Source: an uncultured Clostridia bacterium (GTDB lineage: Bacteria; Bacillota; Clostridia; TANB77; CAG-508). From it: 46,428 nt of DNA. Made by a program: the position numbers and the translations under genes. Location: positions 1-46,428 of the forward strand of contig CANPWE010000008.1 in NCBI GenBank assembly GCA_947581895.1, read 5' to 3'. Of this stretch, positions 32,660 to 43,182 are shown in pieces (positions within the stretch are counted from its first letter, which is position 1; every line of letters begins with the position of its first letter). Under the pieces are notes generated by a model. The model made no database searches. It was not told where the DNA came from and was given only the letters and a program-made list of their open reading frames with translations.

Positions 32660-32903
32660 TTTTTAAATCCTCCTTAACTATTGGCTGACATATTATATTC
32701 ATTAATTATTAATGTATATCAGCTTGGTTTTGTTTGATTATTCTTCCTAAATTAAAATAATTTATATATTTCTCATTTTATTAGGAAATTTATTTGAATC
32801 TTAAACTAATCAATTTAAGAAATAACTTTTCTTTTGATTTTTCATTTTTGATAATTTCAAATCTGTTTTTGCTTAATTTAATTTGATTTTAATGTTTTAG
32901 AAA

Positions 32904-33236
32904 TTATAATTTGATTTCAATATCAACACCTGCAGGTAATTCTACTTTCATTAAAGTATCTACAGTTTTTTGTGTTGGGTAAAGAATATCTATAACTCTT
33001 TTATGTGTTCTCATTTCAAATTGTTCTCTTGAATCTTTATGTTTGTGTGGAGAACGTAAAATTGTTATAATCTCCTTTTCTGTTGGTAGTGGAATAGGAC
33101 CTGAAACTTTTGCTCCTGTTTTTTTAGCAGTATCTACTATTTTTTCAGCAGACTGTTCTAATACTACATGATCATAAGCTTTTAATCTTATTCTAATTTT
33201 TTCGCTTGCTACCGCATTTCCTGTTACTGTTGCCAT
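32904..33236 (-). CDS. rpsJ: 30S ribosomal protein uS10
   Basis: [50 protein letters not shown]. Confidence 0.97.
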   Translation of the reverse strand: MATVTGNAVASEKIRIRLKAYDHVVLEQSAEKIVDTAKKTGAKVSGPIPLPTEKEIITILRSPHKHKDSREQFEMRTHKRVIDILYPTQKTVDTLMKVELPAGVDIEIKL

Positions 33237-33587
33237 GTAAATTTCCCTCCTTAAAATATTTTTTATTTTGGTCGGAAGTTATAAACGCACCCTGGTGTTT
33301 TGTTAAGTTCTAATATTTAAACCCAAGTTTGGCATGATATATCTTGGGATAAGTGCATGACATTCTGACAATAAAAAATATGCTTTTATATTTGGCATTA
33401 TAATTATAGATTAATTATTTTGCTTCATATATTTTTAAGCATTTTTTATCTTTTGAAAGTCTAAATATTTTAAATAACTTACCGCCTGGTCTAAGCCACG
33501 ACATACTCCATAAGAGTTCCCTCCAACCTTATTATTTCAAAGGTTGTAGCCACATCTTACTTCATCGCTAATCTTACATGCCTTACT

Positions 33588-33616
33588 ATTATATACTTGT
33601 TAGACTGGAAAGTCAA
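33588..33616 (-). promoter_or_regulatory. Sigma-A-like promoter of the S10 operon
   Basis: Minus strand TTGACT (33611-33616) - 17 bp - TATAAT (33588-33593). Confidence 0.75.
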
Positions 33617-33670
33617 TACATTTTTGAAAGGTTTTTCAACTTTTTGTGTTATTATTTAACCCAATAATAA

Positions 33671-33716
33671 AAAACCTTAGCTAACTTATTTTCAAGTCAA
33701 CTAAGGTATTTTTTCA
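33671..33716 (-). terminator. Terminator after the cyclophilin gene
   Basis: aaaaccttag(ct)...(tcaa)ctaaggtatttttt hairpin. Confidence 0.65.
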
Positions 33717-33719
33717 TTA

Positions 33720-34589
33720 TTATTCTTCAGTTGTTACTGCAGTATCTCCACCAAACAAATTACTATATTGTTCATTTACTTTATTTATAGTTTCTTCATA
33801 ATTTACTGTTTCTGGTAAACCATAATCAATTCCAAAAGTATCTACTGTTATAGAAGATATTGTAATAGTATTTACATCATCTTCAGTTTCTTCTGAATCA
33901 CTAGTTTCACCTGATTCACTAGTTTCTTCTGAATCACTAGAAGTTTCATCTGATGATGTTTCTGTTCCAGAAATATCTACTTCTCCACTTTCACTACTAT
34001 TTTCATCTTCACTTTCTTCCACTCTTGTTGCTGCTATAGCATCTAATACATCCATTCCCTCTACTATTTCACCAAAAGCAGCATAATATCCATCATAACT
34101 TTCTAAATCTTCTGTTAATATACAAAAATTACAATTTGCTGAATTATAACCCTCTTCTGTATATCCAAAATAACTATAATCATCTCTTTCCATTGTAACT
34201 ACACCTTTTTTATGTTTTTTTAAATTATCATAACCATTTACAATGAAATCTCCTTTTATACCATATACATAATCTTCAGCTGGATTTTCTACAATATTAG
34301 ACAATTTAGCCATTTGCATTGATTCATCACCTAATAATCTATTTGATTCTATAGACATTTTGAAATTTGTATAATATCCATTATTAACTAATTTAACAAA
34401 ATTAGCTACAGCATTTGGTGCAGATTGTGGATCTAATTCTATTTTTATTGGTTTTTCATAACCCTCAATTTGAATTGTTGCTATAGGATTTTGTGGTTTA
34501 TATGTTTTTGATTTTACCAAAAGTCCTCCTACTGCTATTATTGCTATTAAGACTAAAATAATTCCTATTCTTAAACATATTTTTTTCAT
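33720..34589 (-). CDS. Membrane-anchored cyclophilin-type peptidylprolyl isomerase
   Basis: N-terminal TM; IQIEGYEKPIKIELDPQSAPNAVANFVKLVNNGYY; acidic Ser/Glu-rich insert; RBS supports start at MKKICLR. Confidence 0.85.
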   Translation of the reverse strand: MKKICLRIGIILVLIAIIAVGGLLVKSKTYKPQNPIATIQIEGYEKPIKIELDPQSAPNAVANFVKLVNNGYYTNFKMSIESNRLLGDESMQMAKLSNIVENPAEDYVYGIKGDFIVNGYDNLKKHKKGVVTMERDDYSYFGYTEEGYNSANCNFCILTEDLESYDGYYAAFGEIVEGMDVLDAIAATRVEESEDENSSESGEVDISGTETSSDETSSDSEETSESGETSDSEETEDDVNTITISSITVDTFGIDYGLPETVNYEETINKVNEQYSNLFGGDTAVTTEE

Positions 34590-34700
34590 TCGAATTTCCT
34601 CCATCTTTTTTAAAATTACCATAAACTTATTATAAACTTATTTCCATAAAAATTACAATACTTTTTTCAATTTTTTTTATATTTAACCATTACTAAAACT

Positions 34701-34890
34701 TGTAGAGTAGTCAAATTCAATAGTTATGTAATGCAGGAAAATATATTAATATGTAGTGGAGTGCGCAGTTTGGCGCCCCCACCTAACGTCTTCCACAAAA
34801 CCCAAACGCCAGCAAACGAACGGAATATTAATATATTTTCCTGCATTACATAACTATTGAATTTGACGGCTTACTGCAAAAGCATTAAAC
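34701..34890. repeat. Palindromic element copy B: perfect 42-bp inverted arms around a 72-nt G+C-richer centre
   Basis: 34711-34752 (tcaaattcaatagttatgtaatgcaggaaaatatattaatat) is the exact reverse complement of 34825-34866; flanks gtagagtag / cggcttactgcaaaagc. Confidence 0.9.
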
Positions 34891-34905
34891 AAAAATATTT
34901 AACAA

Positions 34906-35985
34906 TTATAACATTAAATTATCAAAAATAAATTGCTCCTGCATTCTTTTCAAAGACTGTTTTATAGTGCGTGCTCTAATTTCTCCAATTCCATCAACAT
35001 CATCTAACTCTGGAATATCTGCATCCAATATATGTTGAAAAGATTTAAAAGACTTAACCAAATTTTCCACAATATTACCTGGTACTCTTGGTATTTTATT
35101 TAAAACTCTATACCCTTTAGTAAATACTCCAACTTCATCATAATTATCAAAATCCTCATATCCTAATAATTTCGCAATTAACTGAGGTTTAGTTAATTCT
35201 TCATGAGTTGTAGCTTTTATTTCTTCTAAAATTTGTTCTGGAGTTCTTTTTTTACTTGGCACCATATAATCCTTAATTATTAATAATTCTTCAAGTTCTA
35301 AATCTCCAATTAATTCATCTAATTGCAGTTGTAATAACCTACCTTCTTCACCTAATTCATATATTGCTTTTCTAACTTCATCTGCTACTTTCATTACCAT
35401 TTCAGCTCTTTGAATTGCAATTATTACATTTTCTAATGTAACAATATCATTAAATTCATATTCATTTAATAAACTTAATTTACTATCAAAAACCTTTTTA
35501 TATTTTTCAACTGTTTGTAATGCTTGGTTTGCTTTAGTTATAACCTTTGATGTATCTTCTAATACATACCTAGAATTTCCTTTAAAAAGTGTTATAATAT
35601 TTCTTCTTTGTGATACACTTATTACCAGTTCCCCTGTTTGTTTTGCAGTTCTTTCAGCAGTTCTATGGCGTGTACCAGTTTCAGCTGTTGAAATATCTGA
35701 AGATGGTATTAATTGTGTATTGGCAAGTAATATTTTCTTCAAATCTGCACTTAAAACTATAGCACCATCCATTTTAGCAAGCTCATATAATTTAGCTGGT
35801 GTATAATCAACATTTATGTTAAAACCACCATCTACTATGTCTAGAACTTCTTTTGTATCACCTATAACTATTAAAGCTCCTGTTTTTGCTTTTAATATAT
35901 TTTCTAAACCTTCACGAATTGGTGTTCCTGGTGCTATTAACTTTAATATATCAACCATTGCATTGTCATCTTTTATTAATGCCAA
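34906..35985 (-). CDS. disA: DNA integrity scanning diadenylate cyclase DisA
   Basis: DGAIVLS, GTRHRTAERTAKQTGELVISVSQRRNIITL; C-terminal HhH DVDGIGEIRART. Confidence 0.96.
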   Translation of the reverse strand: MALIKDDNAMVDILKLIAPGTPIREGLENILKAKTGALIVIGDTKEVLDIVDGGFNINVDYTPAKLYELAKMDGAIVLSADLKKILLANTQLIPSSDISTAETGTRHRTAERTAKQTGELVISVSQRRNIITLFKGNSRYVLEDTSKVITKANQALQTVEKYKKVFDSKLSLLNEYEFNDIVTLENVIIAIQRAEMVMKVADEVRKAIYELGEEGRLLQLQLDELIGDLELEELLIIKDYMVPSKKRTPEQILEEIKATTHEELTKPQLIAKLLGYEDFDNYDEVGVFTKGYRVLNKIPRVPGNIVENLVKSFKSFQHILDADIPELDDVDGIGEIRARTIKQSLKRMQEQFIFDNLML

Positions 35986-36017
35986 ATTTAAAACCTCCTC
36001 TATGTATATAATAGAAA

Positions 36018-37388
36018 TTAGCGTAATCCGAGTGCTTTCATTGCTTCATTGATATTTTTCACACCTATTATATCTAATTTATAGCTCTCTTTCAATAGCT
36101 TTTTATTACTTTCTGGAATTATACAAGTTTTAAACCCTAATTTTTCAGCTTCTTTTAATCTTTTATCAATTAAATTTACTGTTCTGATTTCACCTGTAAG
36201 TCCAACTTCTCCAATAACAACTACATCTTTAGAAATACTTAAATTTTTAAAACTTGATGCTACTGCAGAAATAATTCCTAAATCTATAGCTGGCTCTGTA
36301 ATTTTCATTCCACTTACTATATTTACATAAGCATCTTGATTTCCTAAATTAAACCCTGCCTTTTTTTCTAAAACAGCCATCAATAATGTTAATCTATTAT
36401 AATCTATTCCATTTGCATTTCTTCTAGGCATTCCAAATATACTTGGTGTTGTTAATGCTTGTAATTCTATTAATAATGGTCTTGTTCCCTCCATACTTGC
36501 AACTATTACAGAACCTGCTGGATTATCATCTCTTTCTGATATCAAAACTGCTGATGGATTAGTTATTTCTACCATTCCTTCATTTTGCATTTCAAACATT
36601 CCTACTTCATTTGTTGAACCAAATCTATTTTTTACACCTCTTAAAATTCTATATGAAAAATATCTTTCTCCTTCTAAATATAAAACTGTATCTACCATAT
36701 GTTCTAATACTCTTGGTCCTGCTATATTTCCCTCTTTTGTAACATGTCCAATAATTATAGTTGTTATTCCATTTGTTTTACATAATTTCATTATTCTAGC
36801 TGTAATTTCTCTTACTTGACTTACTGTTCCAGGTGCTGATGTTATTTCATCTGAATACATTGTTTGAATAGAATCTATAATAACAAGTTTTGGATTCATA
36901 TCTAAAATAGCTGTTTGAATTATATCCATATCTGTTTCACCAAGAAACATTAAATCATTGTTTTTTATTCCTAATCTATCTGCTCTTATTTTTATTTGTT
37001 CAGCTGATTCTTCCCCAGATACATATAATACTTTACCTTCACCTTTTACTTTATCACAAATTTGTAAAATTAAGGTTGATTTACCAATTCCTGGCTCACC
37101 ACCTAATAATACTAAAGATCCATTTACTAAACCACCACCTAATACTCGGTCTAGTTCATCAAAACCTGATGATATTCTTGTATCTTCTTTACCTATTACT
37201 TCATTTAGTTTAAGGGGTTTACAACTCTTTTTTTCTGTAATTGCCATTCCTGATTTATCATTTATTTTACTTAATTTTTCCTCATAAAAACTATTCCATT
37301 CATTACATCCTGGGCATTTACCTAACCATTTACTTGATTCATATCCACAATTACTACATACAAATACTGTTTTTATTTTGTTTGACAT
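36018..37388 (-). CDS. radA: DNA repair protein RadA
   Basis: Zn finger CSNCGYESSKWLGKCPGCNEWNSF; GGEPGIGKST; KNRFGSTNE. Confidence 0.97.
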   Translation of the reverse strand: MSNKIKTVFVCSNCGYESSKWLGKCPGCNEWNSFYEEKLSKINDKSGMAITEKKSCKPLKLNEVIGKEDTRISSGFDELDRVLGGGLVNGSLVLLGGEPGIGKSTLILQICDKVKGEGKVLYVSGEESAEQIKIRADRLGIKNNDLMFLGETDMDIIQTAILDMNPKLVIIDSIQTMYSDEITSAPGTVSQVREITARIMKLCKTNGITTIIIGHVTKEGNIAGPRVLEHMVDTVLYLEGERYFSYRILRGVKNRFGSTNEVGMFEMQNEGMVEITNPSAVLISERDDNPAGSVIVASMEGTRPLLIELQALTTPSIFGMPRRNANGIDYNRLTLLMAVLEKKAGFNLGNQDAYVNIVSGMKITEPAIDLGIISAVASSFKNLSISKDVVVIGEVGLTGEIRTVNLIDKRLKEAEKLGFKTCIIPESNKKLLKESYKLDIIGVKNINEAMKALGLR

Positions 37389-37469
37389 TTTTTCCTCCTT
37401 TTTTATATTTATAAGTAATTTTATATATGTACAAAAAGCTTTAAAAAAGTTTGTGTTCTATAAATTAAA

Positions 37470-39956
37470 TTATTCTACACTTTTTAAGGATTCAATCATA
37501 TCAATTTTTTTCAAGTTTTTATGAGTAAAAATATTTACTATAATTGTAAATATTGTTGTTATTAATGTTGCATATATATAACTTTGAGTGTTTACATGTC
37601 TTACAAACATTAATGTTTCTATTTCACATGTAGTTATTATAAAATGACCTAAATATACACCAAATATTAATCCTAATGCAATTCCTATTATAGTTAATAT
37701 AATATTTTCCTTTGTTATATAATTATCTACTTCTTTATCATAAAAACCTAATACCTTTAATGTTGCAATTTCTCTTTTTCTTTCACTTATATTTATATTT
37801 GATAAATTATACATTACTACAAATGCTAGTATAGCTGCTGAAACTACTAAAATTAAAACAACTGAGTCTAAAGAATCCATCATATCTTTAACAGAATTTA
37901 TAATATCTTTAGAGGTAGTAATACTAGCTACAGATTCATTATTTAAAATACTTTCATCAAGTTTTTGGCTATTTTCATCAGATAAGTCTTTTGTTGTAAC
38001 TAATACTACATTTTCTTTATATTCTCCAAAAATTTTTTCATATGTGTTTTTACTTAAATATGCATAATTATTAATATAATTTTCCACTTGTGCTTGAACT
38101 TGTAATTTATATTCATTATTTTGTTCATCTTTAAATGATATTTCATTTACTTGTTTTACTTCTAATAATTTGGCAGTTTTTTCACTTAAAATAACTTTAT
38201 CTTCTTCAACATTTACATTATTATAATTATTATTTATATCATTTAAACTAATAACTTTTTCTAATTCTTTTGGATTATCTGTTACCACTAAATTAATTTC
38301 ATAATTTTTATCATTATTGTATATTTTTACTGTTTCCATTCTAATTGGAACATAGTCTATTATATTCTCATTTTCTTTTAACTCTTGTTTTAATCCATCA
38401 TTTCCTTTATCTGATTTTAGAGTTATCATTTTATCATATTTTGATACATTTTCAAATTGATAATTAACTATACTAGAAATAGAATCTTTAAGCCCAAACC
38501 CTGCAAGTATTAAAGCAGTACAACCAGCTATTCCAATAATTGTTACAAATACACGAATTTTGTACCTAAACAAATTTCTTATTGTAATCTTATTAGAAAA
38601 TTTTAAGTGATTCCATATAAAATGAATATGTTCTAATATTGTTCTTTTCCCTGCCTTTTGAGCTTTTGGTCTCATTAATATTGATGGAGTATGTATCAAT
38701 TCCTTATGTGTTGCAATTATACAAGAACCACAAATACATAAAATTCCTATTAATAAACCTATCATTCCCAAAATAACATTAAATTCTATTATAAAATCTG
38801 GAATTGTAAATAACATTTGATATATATTCCATATGATACTAGGAATTAATCTAAAGCCTATTGTCATACCAAGAATTCCACCTATTGTAGTTGCAGATAA
38901 TGAATATATAATATATTTTATCATTATTCTAAGATTATTAAATCCCAAAGCTTTTAATGTTCCTAATTCTTGCCTATCTTCATCTATCATTCTGGTCATT
39001 GAAACTAAACTTACTAATACAGCTATTATATAAAATACTAATGGAAATACATTACCTATTTTTTCTATACTTTGTGTTGCATCAATAAAATCAGTATATC
39101 CCTGATTATTAGTTCTATCTGTAATATACCATGTTGGTGTTGTAAGATTTGATTGATCTATATCTTGATTTTGTAATTTTGCTAAATTAATATACTCTCC
39201 ATATACTTCATTAAATCTAGCATCTTGTCTATCTTGTTTTATTTCATCAATCTTATTTTTCGTTGTTTCTATTAATTCTTTGTATTCATTTGTACTTGTT
39301 GTTAAATTTTTTGCATTTTGTACTGTTAGATATATAGAATTATAATAGTTTTGATTAAATACACTATTTTGAGCATAAGCATAATAATTTATTTGACCTT
39401 TTCCTAAATTTGTGTTTCCTCTTTTTCTTGAAAAATATAATGGACTTTGTACTATACCTACTATTTTATATTCCTTTTTTAATAATTCATTATCTTCGAA
39501 TTTTATTGTATCTCCAATATTTATATGTTCTTCTTCTATAAATTTTTTCTCTACAACTATTTCATCATCTTTTTTTGGTAAATTACCTTCTATTAATGAT
39601 ATTTTATTTATATTATCATTAATTCCTATCATCTTAATTATATATTCTTCTTTATCTGTTTTCATAATAACATCTTTAGAATATATACCTTCTACTTTAT
39701 CTATATTTTCAATCTCTTTTATTTTATTTATATCATTATCAGTTAACCCTAAAGTAGAAACAATCTCTATATCATATACATCATTTTTATCTAAATATGT
39801 ATCTAATGTTTTTAACATATCTGGAGATGTAGCTTGTATTCCTGCAAAAAAACCAACACCTAATAATGCCATACACATTAGTGAAATAAATCTTTTATAT
39901 GTACTTTTTATTTTTCTAAAACTACTTGTTAATATTCTATTTTTTTTCATTACCAT
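37470..39956 (-). CDS. FtsX-like ABC transporter permease
   Basis: Two FtsX-type TM modules (SMTRMIDEDRQELGTLKALGF; NINISERKREIATLKVLGF) with extracytoplasmic domain. Confidence 0.9.
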   Translation of the reverse strand: MVMKKNRILTSSFRKIKSTYKRFISLMCMALLGVGFFAGIQATSPDMLKTLDTYLDKNDVYDIEIVSTLGLTDNDINKIKEIENIDKVEGIYSKDVIMKTDKEEYIIKMIGINDNINKISLIEGNLPKKDDEIVVEKKFIEEEHINIGDTIKFEDNELLKKEYKIVGIVQSPLYFSRKRGNTNLGKGQINYYAYAQNSVFNQNYYNSIYLTVQNAKNLTTSTNEYKELIETTKNKIDEIKQDRQDARFNEVYGEYINLAKLQNQDIDQSNLTTPTWYITDRTNNQGYTDFIDATQSIEKIGNVFPLVFYIIAVLVSLVSMTRMIDEDRQELGTLKALGFNNLRIMIKYIIYSLSATTIGGILGMTIGFRLIPSIIWNIYQMLFTIPDFIIEFNVILGMIGLLIGILCICGSCIIATHKELIHTPSILMRPKAQKAGKRTILEHIHFIWNHLKFSNKITIRNLFRYKIRVFVTIIGIAGCTALILAGFGLKDSISSIVNYQFENVSKYDKMITLKSDKGNDGLKQELKENENIIDYVPIRMETVKIYNNDKNYEINLVVTDNPKELEKVISLNDINNNYNNVNVEEDKVILSEKTAKLLEVKQVNEISFKDEQNNEYKLQVQAQVENYINNYAYLSKNTYEKIFGEYKENVVLVTTKDLSDENSQKLDESILNNESVASITTSKDIINSVKDMMDSLDSVVLILVVSAAILAFVVMYNLSNINISERKREIATLKVLGFYDKEVDNYITKENIILTIIGIALGLIFGVYLGHFIITTCEIETLMFVRHVNTQSYIYATLITTIFTIIVNIFTHKNLKKIDMIESLKSVE

Positions 39957-40651
39957 TCAATCTCCTCTACTTCTTTAGGATTTTCATTTATGATAATATC
40001 TTCTACTTCACCATTTTTAAATTTAACAATTTTATCTGCCATTTCTGCTATACTACTATTATGTGTAACAATAACCACTGTCATTTTTTCATTTTTACAG
40101 GTATCTTGTAATAGTTTTAAAATTTGTTTTCCTGTTTTGTAATCTAATGCTCCTGTTGGTTCATCACAAAGTAATAATTTAGGATTTTTGGCAATTGCTC
40201 TTGCTATTGCTACTCTTTGTTGTTCACCTCCAGATAATTGTGATGGGAAATTATCTTTTCTATTACTTAATCCAACTTTATCTAATATCTCTTTTGGTTC
40301 TAAATAATCATCACATAATTGTACTGCTATTTCTACATTTTCAAGTGCTGTTAAATTTTGTATTAAATTATAAAATTGAAACACAAATCCTATATCTTTT
40401 CTTCTGTATTCTATTAACCCCCTTCCTTTAAGTTTTGTTATATCTTTTTTATCTATTATCAGTTTTCCAGATGTTGCTGTATCCATTCCACCTAATATAT
40501 TAAGAGTAGTTGTTTTACCAGCTCCACTTGGTCCTAGAATACAAACTAATTCTCCTTTTTCTATATTAAAACTTGCTTTTTTTAGTGCATTTATTTCTAT
40601 TTCTCCCATTTTATAGATTTTACTTATATCTTTGAACTCTATATATGCCAT
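39950..40651 (-). CDS. ABC transporter ATP-binding protein
   Basis: [34 protein letters not shown]; overlaps permease start by 7 nt. Confidence 0.95.
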   Translation of the reverse strand: MAYIEFKDISKIYKMGEIEINALKKASFNIEKGELVCILGPSGAGKTTTLNILGGMDTATSGKLIIDKKDITKLKGRGLIEYRRKDIGFVFQFYNLIQNLTALENVEIAVQLCDDYLEPKEILDKVGLSNRKDNFPSQLSGGEQQRVAIARAIAKNPKLLLCDEPTGALDYKTGKQILKLLQDTCKNEKMTVVIVTHNSSIAEMADKIVKFKNGEVEDIIINENPKEVEEIEW

Positions 40652-40697
40652 TTATATTTCCTCCTTGTATTTGTTTAATACTAGTAATTTTTTGTGC

Positions 40698-43031
40698 TTA
40701 TATATTTTTTTTCTTGTTTTTATAATCTCCATTTGTATCATCATTTTTCTTCTTAGTTTTAGTATGTTCTTCACCACATATATCATGTGTTATATTATTC
40801 CTCTTAAAATATTCAATATAAGTATCATTACAACTGCTATTAGCAATTTTCCCTGTTTCTCTACAAATTTCTACTTGTTCAACAGAATCACACACATCAA
40901 AATCTGCTTTAATTAAATCTTTATGTATATTATTCATGACATTTGACCAAATTTGAGTAGCCATAGAATCTGCCCCTTCATTAATTGTTTCATTATAGTC
41001 AAACCCAAACCATGTTGCTGCTGTATAATATTTAGTAAATCCACATAGCCATTTATCATAATTATCATTTGTAGTTCCTGTTTTAGCTGCAACCTCAAAA
41101 CCATCTATTTTGCATGTTTTTGCAGTACCTTTTTCACCTTCTACAGGTTGAGTTAATAATTCTTTTAATACATATGCTGTATCTTCTGAATACACAACTT
41201 TATTCTTTTGTTTTGGCTCAATAATTACATTTCCATTTGCATCTTCAATTTTTGTGTAAAAAATTGGTTCTATATACACACCATCATTTGCAATTGTTGC
41301 ATATGCAGCAGCCATTTCTAGTGGACTTATGCCTTTTTCTAGGCCTCCTAAAGCCAAACTTAAATTATTATCTCCTTCTGTTAAAGTAGTTATTCCTTGG
41401 TTTTTTAAATATTTTATAGATTTTTTTGTACCCAATTCTTCCATCATTTTTACAAAAGGTATATTTTGCGAAGATTCTACAGCTCTTCTTACTGTAATTT
41501 TTCCAAGCTCATTTTCACAATCTTCTGGAGTATAATTTCCATCAAATGTTGTTAATGTATCATTATATATAGTTAATGGAGTTATAATATCTTCTTCTAA
41601 TGCAGGGCCTAAAACTGCTATTGGTTTTATTGCAGAACCTGTTTGTCTTAGTGCTTGTGTTGCTCTATTAAATCCTCTTGAAGTATCTTTTTCACCTAAT
41701 CCTCCAACACATGCTACAACTTGTCCATTTGTATGGTCAATTATAACCATAGCAGCCTGAGTTGTTGCTTCTTTATTTATTGTTGATTTTAACATATATT
41801 TATCTTTTTTGCACTCATTTTCTGTTTTTTCTTGAATATCTGAATCTTGTGTACTATATATTGTTAAACCTGCCCAATATAAATAATTTGTTGCAAAAGT
41901 TTTAGACATATTTTTTTCTTTTTCCAAATCTGAAATCACTCTTGAGATAGTAGCATCTGCCATATATGAATATACTGCATCACCATCAGGCTTAACATCT
42001 CCTTTTTTAAAACTTAATCCATTTTCAACTTCTTCTATGGCATCTCTGTATTCAGATTTTTTTATATATCCTTCTTCTAACATAACATTTAATACAGTTT
42101 CAGTTCTATCTTTAATTTCTTCTGAATTATCTATTTCATCATAAAAAGGATTATATGAATTTGGTGAATGATTAATTCCAGCTAAATAGGCACATTCTGC
42201 TAAATCTAGGTCTGTAACATTTTTATCAAAATAATATTCAGCTCCCATTTCAACTCCATAAACATTAGGTGCAACATAAATTATGTTCAAATATGCTTCT
42301 AAAATTTCATCTTTGGTTAAAACCATTTCTGTTTTAATTGCTTTATCCCATTCATTAATTTTTCTAAATACTGTTGCTTCATTTTCACCTGTTATATTTT
42401 TTACTAATTGCTGTGTTATTGTACTTCCACCAAAAGATGATGAACCACCATTTTTAATATATGAAATAGTAGCACCTATAGTTCTTTTTAAATTTATCCC
42501 ATTATGCTTATAGAAATTTTTATCTTCTATTGATACATATGCATTTATTAAATCTTCTGGTATTTCATCTAAACTTACCTTTTTATGAATTCTTTGTTCT
42601 CCCAAAACTGCAATTTCATTTCCTGTTGAATCTAATATTATTGAATTTTCACAAACTAGAATATCTTTAATTATTTTATTCCATTTATATAGTGAAATTA
42701 AAAACATTACTAATATAATTATTAATATAATTACTATACAAATAATTATTCTTTTTTTCAACTTTTTTCTTTTTAATTTTTTTTCTACATCAATTACCTG
42801 TAAACTAACTTCTTTTGGAAGAGTATTATTTGTTAATTCATTATTATTCTCACCCTTTTCTTTTTTATTTATTTTTCTTTTGTTCTTTTTTAATTTTACA
42901 TTATTCTCCTTTTTTTTATTATTATTTTTTTTTTTTTTATTTTCTTTTTTTTTTTGCTTTTCTTTTAATCTTTTGCGGACTTTTTCTTTGTTAATTTTCT
43001 CTTTAATTTTCAAATTTTTCAGTCCTTTCAT
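40698..43031 (-). CDS. Class A penicillin-binding protein (transglycosylase/transpeptidase)
   Basis: EDKNFYKHNGIN..TIGA, GGSTITQQLVKN, TGSAIKP, KTGTT motifs; Lys/Asn-rich N-terminus. Confidence 0.92.
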   Translation of the reverse strand: MKGLKNLKIKEKINKEKVRKRLKEKQKKKENKKKKNNNKKKENNVKLKKNKRKINKKEKGENNNELTNNTLPKEVSLQVIDVEKKLKRKKLKKRIIICIVIILIIILVMFLISLYKWNKIIKDILVCENSIILDSTGNEIAVLGEQRIHKKVSLDEIPEDLINAYVSIEDKNFYKHNGINLKRTIGATISYIKNGGSSSFGGSTITQQLVKNITGENEATVFRKINEWDKAIKTEMVLTKDEILEAYLNIIYVAPNVYGVEMGAEYYFDKNVTDLDLAECAYLAGINHSPNSYNPFYDEIDNSEEIKDRTETVLNVMLEEGYIKKSEYRDAIEEVENGLSFKKGDVKPDGDAVYSYMADATISRVISDLEKEKNMSKTFATNYLYWAGLTIYSTQDSDIQEKTENECKKDKYMLKSTINKEATTQAAMVIIDHTNGQVVACVGGLGEKDTSRGFNRATQALRQTGSAIKPIAVLGPALEEDIITPLTIYNDTLTTFDGNYTPEDCENELGKITVRRAVESSQNIPFVKMMEELGTKKSIKYLKNQGITTLTEGDNNLSLALGGLEKGISPLEMAAAYATIANDGVYIEPIFYTKIEDANGNVIIEPKQKNKVVYSEDTAYVLKELLTQPVEGEKGTAKTCKIDGFEVAAKTGTTNDNYDKWLCGFTKYYTAATWFGFDYNETINEGADSMATQIWSNVMNNIHKDLIKADFDVCDSVEQVEICRETGKIANSSCNDTYIEYFKRNNITHDICGEEHTKTKKKNDDTNGDYKNKKKNI

Positions 43032-43110
43032 TTAAATTGCTTTTCTATTATATCACAAATTAAAAAAAAAAAATAGCACAGAACTATAAAATTTCCATGC
43101 TAATTATCAC

Positions 43111-43182
43111 TATTCAACACTTCTCACATAACCAAACTTTGCAGAGTAGTCAAATTCAATAGTTATGTAATGCTTTTGCAGC
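43111..43182. repeat. Dispersed repeat partial copy D, overlapping the 3' end of the 43156-43698 gene
   Basis: tattcaacacttctcacataaccaaactttgcagagtagtcaaattcaatagttatgtaatgcttttgcag, near-identical to 46325-46396. Confidence 0.85.

Noticed and set aside
34681-34900. Integron attC or CRISPR-like interpretation of the dispersed repeats
   Set aside because: No integrase, no GTTRRRY/RYYYAAC pair in the right arrangement, no regularly spaced repeats, and neighbours are housekeeping genes rather than cassettes.
39412-39978. 188-aa plus-strand ORF opposite the FtsX-like permease
   Set aside because: Antisense shadow; Ser/Ile/Phe-rich with no domain features.
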